Assembly (NCBI GenBank): GCA_027625915.1
Contig: JANTQA010000057.1
Coordinates: forward strand, 868,001-932,000
Length of the DNA: 64,000 nucleotides
DNA from: Anaeramoeba flamelloides
Lineage: Eukaryota; Metamonada; Anaeramoebidae
Direction of reading: 5' to 3'
The notes under the pieces were generated by a model that saw nothing but the letters and a program-made list of their open reading frames with translations, did no database searches and had not been told where the DNA came from. Shown piece by piece: positions 43,135 through 52,911 of this stretch. A program made the position numbers and the translations under genes. Numbering within the stretch: position 1 is the stretch's first letter; every line of letters begins with the position of its first letter.

Positions 43135-44170
43135 AACTCAATTCCAAAAATTGGGGCACACCTTCAAAATCAATTTAATTCCAAGAAAAGTGATATTTGA
43201 CTCTTAAATAGAAACATTAGATATTAACAATCAATGTAAATAATTTTAAAGTTAATTATTTATCATTTTTTTCATTATTTTTTGATTTTTGATTTTCAAT
43301 AATTTTTTTGATTTTTTTTGGATTCTTTTTTTTTCAAAACTTTTCGAAAATCTCAAAATCACTTTAAAATGAAATTTAAAAGTTTTCATTTTGATCACAA
43401 GAAAAAATTTTTTTTCTCTCTCAAAAAAAAAGAAAAAAGATTCTTTTTTTATCGAGAAAAAATTTTTTGAAAAAAAAATCATGATATGGTGTGCTAGGAC
43501 ACATGGCCTACAAACAGACCTTATTATTATTAATGGAAGTGTGAATACTGAATGTATTATTAATGATATTATCAAAAAAATCAAAGGAAATTCAACTCGC
43601 TAATTCAGAATATAGTGAGTTGAAATGGATTTTCCAAAAGGATGGAGCTTGTCCACATACATCAAAAAAAAAACTCAAACTTAATTAAATCGGGGATGTA
43701 ATGTTCTGGACCCTTGACCCCCAATTCCACAAGATTTAAATCCAATTGGGAATTTATGGATACTAAACTGAAAAATTGTAACCAAAAAACGAAGAAGAAT
43801 TTTTAAAATTTTCACTAATGTATGAAATACTTTGAGTTGGGAAACCTAAGATAATTAGTAAACTCTAGATTTAAAAAGATATATTTAGTTATCAAAAGAC
43901 AAGCTGAATCTATTAATAGTTTTTATTAATTTTTCTTTCAATAAAAATGGATTTTTTGGTAACAGTGTTCCAAAAAAAGGGGCACACTTTTTTTTATTTT
44001 TTCTTTTTTATTTTTCGAATTGAATTTTAAATTTACTATAAAATATATAAATAGTATTAATTAAATATTTTCTGGTCTTTTATTATTTTAATGTTCAAAT
44101 ATCATGTATTTTGGAGTATATTTTTATTAATGTAATTTTTTTTTTGTGTCCCATTTTTTGGAATTGAGTT
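43135..44170 (+). mobile_element. Degenerate Tc1/mariner transposon with transposase remnant
   Basis: Ends AACTCAATTCCAAAAATTGG and complementary CCATTTTTTGGAATTGAGTT are each flanked by TA (43133-43134, 44171-44172). Inside, the plus strand encodes recognisable DDE transposase pieces in order: MIWCARTHGLQTDLIIINGS, then FQKDGACPHTS (compare the family's F.QDGAPCHT), then PPIPQDLNPIGNLW (family PQSPDLNPIENLW). The DNA-binding N-terminus is missing and the pieces are in different frames, so it is dead. A second copy of the left-end sequence (TTCCAAAAAAAGGGGCACAC) begins at about 43967, so the last ~205 bp may be a separate MITE using the same ends. Confidence 0.75.
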
Positions 44171-46106
44171 TATTTTGAAAAAACTGGTTTATTACCTACT
44201 CAAGTTAAATACCCAGAAAGAAGAAAGATGAAAATTTCCTTCTTATTGGTTATACTTGTCACAAAAAAAAAACTTTAGAGTTCTTGTTGTGTTTTCTGTA
44301 CAAGACAAAGATACTCAAAGAATAAGAACAATAATAAGAAAGAAAAAACATATATACAATCTTAATAATATGTGAAAATTTATATTCGTTGTTGAGAAAT
44401 CTTTTGAAAGGTTATCCACCCCTTAAAACTTTCCTCAAATGAAGAAATTGTTTTAATCTAATTACCCATTCTTTAAACAACTAATAAAGTGTTGGTTGTT
44501 TTGGAAACTCTTTTTTATTCAATACGATCATTAACAGAACTATTGACTGAGAAAATATTTATTTATCTTTAGTTATTATTTTTGTTGATTTAAAAGGATC
44601 AAACGATAAGTCAAAAAATAAATAGAATGAAAAATCTTTTTTCTGATCTTGGATAAAATCATGTATCTTCTTTGTTGTTTGTTAAAAGAATCACTTTTTT
44701 TCAAAATCTTTTTTTTTGTTCAAATCAATTTTTTCTAGAAAATTATCGCTTTCAATCGTTTAAAAATACACCCAAGAACAATAATCTTGAATATTTTTTT
44801 TGATTCTTGTATATAATCAGTAAATATTTGTAAATAACTTTATAAAAGAAATAAATTTGCACTAAATAAGCACTACTCCTAATTGATAATATGTATTATG
44901 TATAGTTTGTTTTTAAAAAAATAAAAAATAGAAAAAATGAAGAATACTTTATTTATTCCAAAAAAGGAGTCTTTGAATTTTCTTAAACTGATTCTAATCA
45001 CTTAAAACAACATAAATAGTTGACTTTAGTAATCAAAATTTAAAAGTCAATAAGTAACACTGTCCTTAAAATAAAAAGTTTTTTTATTCTTTTCTGGTTT
45101 ATTTGAAAAAATACCAGTTCTTATATCACAGAGAGGAAGTGATTATCCGTTATGATTTTATATGAATCGATTGGCAATCGTAGTTATTTTAATACCAATA
45201 TCCAAGACCATTGTAATCTGAATTGGAAGTGTGCTTTGGGAAATAATATCCCTATGACATGCAAGATATTCTTATAAAATAACAAAGATTTCTAATTAGG
45301 GGTGCTTTAATTAGGATGGATACCATTTCAGTACTTTGGAAGATATAATTGGCAGGTTTCAGTTGACTAACCACGAACATTTAAAAACAAAACTCAATAG
45401 CAAACAAGATTGAAAAATAATTTTTTTTTTTTTTTGATGATTGTATTTTTTTTTTTTAATTTATTTTCCCTTTCAATTTCTTTATTTAAAATCAGTCCCA
45501 AAAACACTTTTCCCTCTTTTGAATCCAAATACTTATACATTTTGTTTTCTTTTTACTTCCTTTTCATGAATATTTTGGAACCTTTAAGGGATTAACTTTA
45601 TTGTTTAAAGTCTCTCATTAAAACACTACCAAGTATGCATTTACCAATTAATTTGGTTTCTTCTTTAAAAATTTTTATTTCCTTTTCCAAAATATTTTAT
45701 AAATAATAAATAAAAAAAAAAAATACTTAAATAAAAATCATTTAAAAAAAAAATATCAGATGAATAACTTGGTCCGTAAATCAGGAAATTTCCGAAAAGC
45801 CTTGAGTTGTAACTTTTCTCATTACTTTTGGCAAATTTAAATGAATTTAAACTTTTTCACAGAATTATTTCGATTTTTGTTGTTAAAAAACATTTTTATG
45901 ATAAAGAATCTTTGAGAAGTTTCTCTTCATTAATCTAATTAAAAACTGGAATTTTTCTTTGAAAGATTACGTTATAATACTCAAAAATAAACCAAATTGA
46001 AAGTTGGTAAAAAAAGGTAAAGATATGTATATCTTCTTATATTATGAATAAAATCAAACATAAATAAATCTTTAATGATTACATAATAAAAATAAAAATT
46101 CCAATA

Positions 46107-46267
46107 CTAGTATTTGAATAATAAACCAGATGGAATTTTCACTTCTTTTTTTCCTTTTTCTTTTCAAAAAGGGTTTTAAAAGAATGTAGGTTGTGACATA
46201 TAGATCTTTTTGAAAAAGGAAATTGAAAATGAAATGAAATATTTCCCAGATATAATGCAAATGCCCA
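46107..46267. mobile_element. CTGGTATTTGAAT MITE copy (161 bp)
   Basis: Left end CTAGTATTTGAATAATAAAC after TA at 46105-46106; the right end is degenerate, ending CAAATGCCCA before TA. The internal TTTTCACTTC and GAAATTGAAAATGAAATG sections follow the family pattern, and the TTTTCAAAAAG/CTTTTTGAAAAAG pair forms an additional inner foldback. Confidence 0.65.
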
Positions 46268-46659
46268 TATTACAGAAAAAAAAAAAAAAAGAAATTCGGG
46301 CCAAATTCTCAAATTTAAAATATTCTCAAATCTCATTACTACAAAGCCACATTTGAGTATTCTCATTATTATATTCTTGAGAATAATGGATTCTTGATTT
46401 TATTAAAAATCAATTTCCAAAATTTCACTTCAGAAATGAGATATTTTAATTTTGGATGAATTGGCAAACTTTTAAATAATTTTTTATCAGCTGGTATAGT
46501 GTTTCAACAGACAATGAAGATAAAATTAGGATGGACCTTTAAAAAAAAAAAACAAAAATTCAAAAAAATTAAAAAAATTTATTAATTATCAAAACATATA
46601 ACAACAAAAATACTCAATATAATAAACAAAGGTTATATGTTTATTAGCCATTGTACAAT

Positions 46660-47385
46660 CTAGATTTTCTGATTTAGGTTTGTTTTTCTGATTTTTTGCA
46701 ATTGTGAAAGTTCGGAAAGCATTTGTAAGGCAGAAAACTGTTGATTGCTGTGGCTGTTGAAACTCCTTTTCCTTTTTTGCCAAGAAGGGGGGGAATGCCT
46801 CTTGGACCTCTTTAAAGAAATTAGTGTTGACGAAATGATCGGGAGTATATCTGAAAAGTTTTCTTCGTCTGTTTGTGTTTTGAGTTTGAGAATTTTTTTC
46901 ATTTTTTTCAAATTTTGTTTGCTGTTTTCTTGCTCAGACCCAGACTGGAGATTTGTTTTTTTTTTTGTTTTTGGTTTTTGGTTCAAGATTTGGTTAGTCT
47001 TTTTCAGACGAACAAGAACTTGCTTTTTACGAACAGAGATTGGCTCTGAATCGCCAAAGATCAGTGCGGAACGAGAATAAGGCCGAATGTTTTGAAAGCC
47101 ATACTTTCTCTCAAAGAAGCTTGAGAGCCCTCTTTCTAAGGACCTTCTTGAGACCATTGTAATTTCGGACAGTACCCTTAACAAACTTCGGTTGAGGCGA
47201 ACTTCCTTTGTGTTGGTTTTTCCTTCGGATGTGGATTTGCCATTGCTGCCCACACTGGTAATGGATTGGGGATAAAGCACGCTCAAGATTTTTAATCTTT
47301 CTTCCATCGATCTTACAATCTTGAGCTTTTCAATTAAATGTACCCTTTCTTCGTTTGTTAAATTTAAATTTGGTTTAAGACTCAT
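46660..47385 (-). CDS. Basic 241-residue protein, unrecognised
   Basis: A single-exon gene, ATG at 47385 (MSLKPNLNLTNEERVHLIEK) with A/T-rich flanks and markedly higher G+C than its surroundings. The N-terminal ~50 residues look helical and globular (IEKLKIVRSMEERLKILSVL). A middle segment, RSLLRVLSEITMVSRRSLER, is also helical. From ~125 onward it is Lys/Arg/Gln/Ser-rich and probably disordered (QILNQKPKTKKKTNLQ, LKRSKRHSPPSWQKRKR, the last resembling a basic nuclear-localisation cluster). No known domain is recognised. Nuclear location is an inference from the basic clusters. The frame is complete with a stop at 46660. Confidence 0.7.
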   Translation of the reverse strand: MSLKPNLNLTNEERVHLIEKLKIVRSMEERLKILSVLYPQSITSVGSNGKSTSEGKTNTKEVRLNRSLLRVLSEITMVSRRSLERGLSSFFERKYGFQNIRPYSRSALIFGDSEPISVRKKQVLVRLKKTNQILNQKPKTKKKTNLQSGSEQENSKQNLKKMKKILKLKTQTDEENFSDILPIISSTLISLKRSKRHSPPSWQKRKRSFNSHSNQQFSALQMLSELSQLQKIRKTNLNQKI

Positions 47386-48766
47386 TTTGAAGTTGATTTT
47401 GAATTATTTTTCTTATAAAATAAATAATAAAAAAGTGTTGTGTAAAACCTAAAGTATTTTGAAAAAAAATAAATGTTTTTTGTTTGCTTTGGAAAAAGAG
47501 TTTAATTTACCCCTAATGATTAAACAAGTTTTTACGAAAAAAACATCTTCAATACTGATTCCTTAAATACAAATGGTTCATAGTCAAAATCGATTCAAAA
47601 AATAAAATATCACTCAAAAAGGAGTTGCTCTTAAATCAAAAAAAAATAAAGGTATTGTGCTATTTTTTAATCGAACTGATCGCTTTATTTTGAATTGTTT
47701 TTTTGATTTTTATGAGAATATAATCTTTCCTTTATCTTAAAAATTTTTTCACTTTAAAAAGAAAATATTTGTCAACAAATACAATAACTGAAATGGATAT
47801 GCGGTATAAAGGCCATTTACTGTCTTGAATTGGTTTTAATTTTCAATAACATTTTCCATTCTCTAAAAAGAAGAAATTTTTTTTTGAATTTAAAAGTTTT
47901 CCTGTTCCATATTATTATAAAAGTAAGGGTAAGTTTTTTTTTTTTTTATAAGTTTTCAACATTCAAACAACATATATTGTTGACACAGAACTATCTTTTT
48001 TATCAGAGATTCATCAAATTTGTCAACGTTAAAAGGTTCTGTTTACAAAAATTAGATAAAAAATAGAACTGGCAAATTTTTATTATTTAAATATTTTTTC
48101 AACATTAAATAAAATTTCACCAATTTTCCCAATATCAAGACAACTATAAATTATGTTTTTAAGACAATGGACACTTATTGGTGAGTGGAAAAACTTTTTT
48201 TGTTGTAGGAGGATAAATAATCAATATTTTTAGGGATAGACAGAAAATAAATTATGATCCAATTAAGACTAAAAATGCTGAATAAAATGTAAGAAAAACT
48301 TAACCCGGAAAGTATATTAAGAACAGTTCACTTTTCTTCTGATCTATTCTTCAATTACTTGAAAAATCTTAATGATCTTTGAACAGAATTATTGTTCTGT
48401 TATTTGACAAAAAAAAGTGTATTTAATTAATTATGAAAAACTAGATTTTCTAGAAATCTCAATAAAAGACGATTATTGATGGGTTAAATTGATGTGGAAT
48501 TTTCTTATTGTTGTAAATTTAGAAAAAGTTTCATTTCTAAAATATCATCTTTAAGGCAACTGCTCTGTTAAGGGTAAATAATTATTATTTTTTTTTTGAA
48601 ACTTGATGGTTGAATTAATATTTCAATGATTCACAAAACCAGTAAAAATGGCTATCAACAATTTTTACTCAGTGATTTATCATATTTAAAAAAGTTTACT
48701 TTTTTCCAATTAATTTTCAAAAAAAAGATCAGATCATTTTTTTTTTGGTTTCGATTTTGGATCATA

Positions 48767-49337
48767 TGTCCCTACTACCCAAAAAACACTAAAAATGAAA
48801 AACTGATCAAATACTTTCCATTAATACAATTAAAAAAACAAAATGATAAAATAAAAATAAATAAAGTTTAAATTTAGCTTTTTCTTGAAAACATTTTTTG
48901 CCAAAATCCTTGATTTCAACCTTGAAATTGTGTATATTTTTAGATACACTATCTTGTTTTAACTCATTTACAAAAACAAATTCTAAATTATGGGAATTTT
49001 CTTTTCACAAAAGGCACTAATTTGGTCTTCAAATGTTTTTTTTAGTTTTAAATGATAAAATAAAAAAAAAGTTAAACTAAAAGGATAAACTTTCTGGAAA
49101 AGCATTCTAATTTAAGATATTAACTTATTCTTTGATTTAAAACTTTTCTCAACCCAAATTTTTCAAAAAAAAATAAAAAAGTGCATACTAATTCCAAAAA
49201 ATATTTTCGATATTCAAAAGTTGAGAGTGTTTTTATTCTAAAAAAAATTATCCCAGGGGTTAATTGAATTAAGTTGGTAACTTAGATTTCGAAAAATATT
49301 AATCAGAAAAAAATAGTGCTTAATTTTATTAAGGACA
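48767..49337. mobile_element. TA-flanked 571-bp dispersed element, copy 1
   Basis: It begins TGTCCCTACTACCC and ends ATTAAGGACA, with TA immediately outside both ends. It is collinear with 59632-60206 over its whole length at high similarity; examples are GGGAATTTTCTTTTCACAAA near the centre and the ATATTTTCGATATTCAAAAG block near the right end. Sequence outside the two copies is unrelated, so the boundaries are real. Terminal complementarity is short (TGTCC/GGACA) and there is no coding frame. Confidence 0.82.
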
Positions 49338-49715
49338 TATTATAAAAAGAAAAATTTTTAAAACATTTTTCTTTGAATAAAATCCCACTTTAAGTAATTC
49401 GAGACAGGTTGTTTCGAAAATATAGTTTAAACTTTCATTCTTATTTTAAAAATACAAAAAAATAAACCAAATATTTTCTTATTTTAGAAAACTCTATCAA
49501 GTCAAAATACTTCTTAGGAAAATGTTAATGAATCTTAGAATTTGAAGTTACAAATTTAATCACCCTTAAATTTCCCTCTTTGACAGACAAACTTTTTTGA
49601 AAACTAAAATCCTAAATAAGAAATGAGAACTCCATTTTAAGCATTAAAGATCAGAAAAAAAATTCTTTTCAAGAGTAATTTGAGTGAGTAATTTTTAATT
49701 CTCACATTTAACCTT

Positions 49716-50042
49716 CACTTTTCTAGAATTCAAAAGAATAGAATAGAGTCTCTACTTTTACTTAATTCTATTGAATTCTGGAAAAGTGTCTTATTGTTTT
49801 CTTAAGTTTTCTATTTATTTGGAAAACCTCAAAAAAACCTAGAACACTTCATAGAATAAAACTGAAAATCTCAAGAAAATTGCCTTTAAGTTATTTTTAA
49901 TTCCAAGAAATAATATGAAAATTTGAAATTTTTTTTTATTAATTTGAGAAATTAAAAAAAAAATAAGTTAGATTTTCCAGAATTTAAAAGAATTTAGGAA
50001 AAGTAGAGACTTTATTCTATTCTTTTGAATTGTGGAAAAGTG
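49716..50042. repeat. Long inverted repeat, 44-bp arms
   Basis: Arm 49716-49759 (CACTTTTCTAGAATTCAAAA...) and arm 49999-50042 (...TTTTGAATTGTGGAAAAGTG) are complementary with only a few mismatches across 44 bp. The ~240-bp spacer contains further AAAACCT/AGGTTTT foldbacks. Related sequence lies at 50100-50500, 37290-37530 and 62280-62660. Confidence 0.75.
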
Positions 50043-51995
50043 TTTTTTTTTTTTTTTTAATTTAAGAAATAAATAGAAAATTTATTTATTTTTTTCGTTT
50101 ATTTCTCATATTAAAGTCTTTGTTAGTTTTTGCTGAATTTAAAAGAATCGAGTAAAATCTTTGATTTTTATCTATACTTTTGAATCTTGGGAAATCTTAG
50201 TTATGTTTTCTTGTGTTTTCTGTTTATTTGGAAAATAGATATATTTTTGTTAGGTTTTTTTTGAGGTTTTCTATTTTATTTAAAAAATCTATAGATTTTC
50301 ATTAGGTTTTTTTTACTTTTTGAAATAAATTGAAAATTTAATAAATTTTCTATTCATTTTAAAAAGTAAAAAAAACCTAGAACACTTCACAAATAAAATA
50401 GAAACCCCCAAAAAAACCTAGAACACCACACACACACACACACAAAAAAAAATATATACCTCAAGAAAACCTAGGCACTTTACGGCACTTAGCTAATACC
50501 AAAAAGTATATCAAGAACTTTTTGAAAAAGATTTAAATATATTATTACAATTCTTTGGGAATACTCAAGTGATTTAGTCTTATTAAAAATATTATTATTT
50601 TTTGAAATTATGAGAATCATTTTGAAAAAAAATAAAACATGGAAAAAGGGTGAAACGGGGTTTTAATAGGTAAAAATTACTGAAAATTCAAAGTTCAAAA
50701 TATTAATAAAAGAAAAAATAAATAAATAAGGCAAAATTGTCGATTAAATACAACATCATTTTTTTCTAATACTCACTTTGTGGTGGGTTTTTCTTTGATA
50801 AACTGATCTATTGTTAAAATTTTATTCAAAAAAATTGACTATTTTTGAAGATCTCAAAAATCACTCTAACAATTTCGATAATCAAGCTGATTTCATGTCT
50901 TTTTGTTGGGTTGATTGAAAATAATATAATGGATTATTATTTGAAATTAATTTGTTTCTTCTCTTAATTGGGTTTACTTTTCGTTTTCAGTTATGGTCAG
51001 AATTAAAAAGAGTGTTTCACTTTTTTCCCTGTTTCACTTTTTTTCCTGGACAGTAAATTTAATAAAATATAAAAATGATTTACTATCCAACAAGAAAATC
51101 ATAAAAATTGAAAAAAACTTTCAATTCACCATACTTTTTTTGTCAATAATTGTTTGACTTTATTCTTATTAACCATTATAACAATTCGATTAATTTTACG
51201 CAAAAATAAATTGGTTTAGAATTTTAAGATAAAAGTACTAAATTTCCAAATATCCCAAAGAAAATTTTATTTTGTAAAACCAAATTCCATCCCCGTGCTA
51301 AAAAACAGTTTTTCAGTACACTTTTTAAATTGTTGGTTCATTTTTAAACTTTAAATTTAATTTTATCAAAAAAATTCTAATACTATTCAATATAATCAAT
51401 ATATTTATATATATATATAGAGAGAGAGAGTTCCCAAAATGATTCCATTTTTGAAATTTTTAGAATCTCAAAAATTAAAATGTGGAATCATAAAATTAAA
51501 ATGATTCCAATGGAATCAATTTTTATCAAACATTTTTCACTTTTTAAAATACCTTTTATGTATAATTTTTCAAAAACATTAAAGATTATTTTATTCTGAT
51601 TCCATGAAATCAAAAAAGAATTTTTATTTGGTAATAAAACTCTAATAAAAAAAAAAAGAAAGAAACTTTTGATTCCATTTCAAAGAAAAATAATTTTCTT
51701 ATCGGGGAGAAACTTAAAAATTTCAGGATTGATGAAAATACAATGAATACTAAAATTCCAAGAAGAAAAGCTTCAAATATTTATTTTTTTGAGAAATATA
51801 AAATTCTTTTTGAAAATAAAAAAAAATAATTAAATATTAAATGTTGAGAATGATGTGATTTCTTGTAAGAAAAATGTGAACAGCAAATGAGTTGAGATTT
51901 ATTATTGTAAAAAAAAATGAATCCATTGATTCCATGGAATTAAAAAAAGGAATTATTCTAGTTTTTCTTCAAAAAAGAATCAAAATGTGAACCCC

Positions 51996-52042
<47 letters not shown>

Positions 52043-52063
52043 TGTGTGTGTGTGTGTGTGTGT
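51996..52063. repeat. (AT)n(TG)n compound microsatellite
   Basis: AT units to about 52011 followed by roughly 25 TG units with one CGCG interruption. A matching (TA)n(GA)n tract at 51403-51430 bounds the other side of the 51.43-52.00-kb section. Confidence 0.95.
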
Positions 52064-52911
52064 TAACCCAAAAATGAATTATCAAAAAAATATAATCAGA
52101 TCTTTATAGAAAAATTCCCGTTAATTAATCTGATTATTGTATAAAGATGATGAAAATATTGACAAACAAAGTAAAAACTTTTTTAAAATATAAGAAATAA
52201 AAAATATTTATTATATTGTTTATCATTAACAAATGTAAAAAAAAAAAAAATAATCTCATTTCAAGAAACAAAAAATTATCTTTTCTTGGTTTCTTTGTAG
52301 ATCATAATTTTTTTACATTCCACAAATACAAAATTTGCAATTAGAGAATATTATAATTAAGTTATTTTATTATTTTACTTTGTTAGTGTAAAAGACTAAC
52401 CCATTAAAACACATTTTTTTCATATATAGTAGTCTTTTGTATTGTCGTTTTTGAGTTGTGATTACCCACGTAAACTGACCACCCTTACTAAAAAAAGTTT
52501 TTTTTTAAATTTTAACATCATTTTTTTATTCATCTTTATTACTGAAACTCAAAATAAATATATTTATCTCAAAATATCGTTTTTTTTTCGAAAGATTTTA
52601 AAAAATTACAAATACCAATAAATAAGAAGAAAAATAAATGATCGGGAATTTATTGATTTGGAGATTAATATAAAGAATAGAAAAAAAAAAATAAATAATA
52701 TAAATTTCCTCAAAAATAAAAAAAAAAAATAAAATAAAATAGAAAATAATTAGAAAAAAAGAAAAGAGAAAAGAGAAAAGAGAAATTAGAAAAAGAGAAA
52801 AGAAAAGAGAAAAAAGAAAAAGAAAAAAGAAAAAAGAAAAGAGAGAGAGAAAAACAAAAGAAAAGCATTTTCATATTATTTATTTCGCAAATAATTAGCA
52901 AAATTTAACAT

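Larger units (their letters stand above)
39448..46659. other. 7.2-kb intergenic region, transposon remnants only
   Basis: No supported host gene. Contents: CTGGTATTTGAAT elements (40286-40458, 41093-41256, 46107-46267), an older dispersed repeat (about 40770-41520) shared with 22830-23208 plus 27318-27660, a TTAA MITE (42422-42592) and a degenerate Tc1/mariner element (43135-44170). The interval 45120-45400 is G+C-richer than its surroundings but has stops in every frame. Confidence 0.65.
47386..52911. other. 5.5-kb intergenic region with foldbacks and one 571-bp transposon
   Basis: No supported gene. The block holds a TA-flanked element (48767-49337), long inverted repeats between 49716 and 50450, a (CA)n tract at 50427-50443, a section rich in GATTCCAT words bounded by microsatellites (51428-51995), a (AT)n(TG)n tract (51996-52063), and a GA-rich tract (52750-52860) just downstream of the methyltransferase gene. 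The remainder is plain A/T-rich sequence. Confidence 0.65.

Noticed and set aside
42932-43159. Minus-strand 75-codon frame ending NIEDFHTFQTIEDDLNPV
   Set aside because: It looks coding at first sight but starts inside the mariner terminal repeat and has no splice partner or motif.
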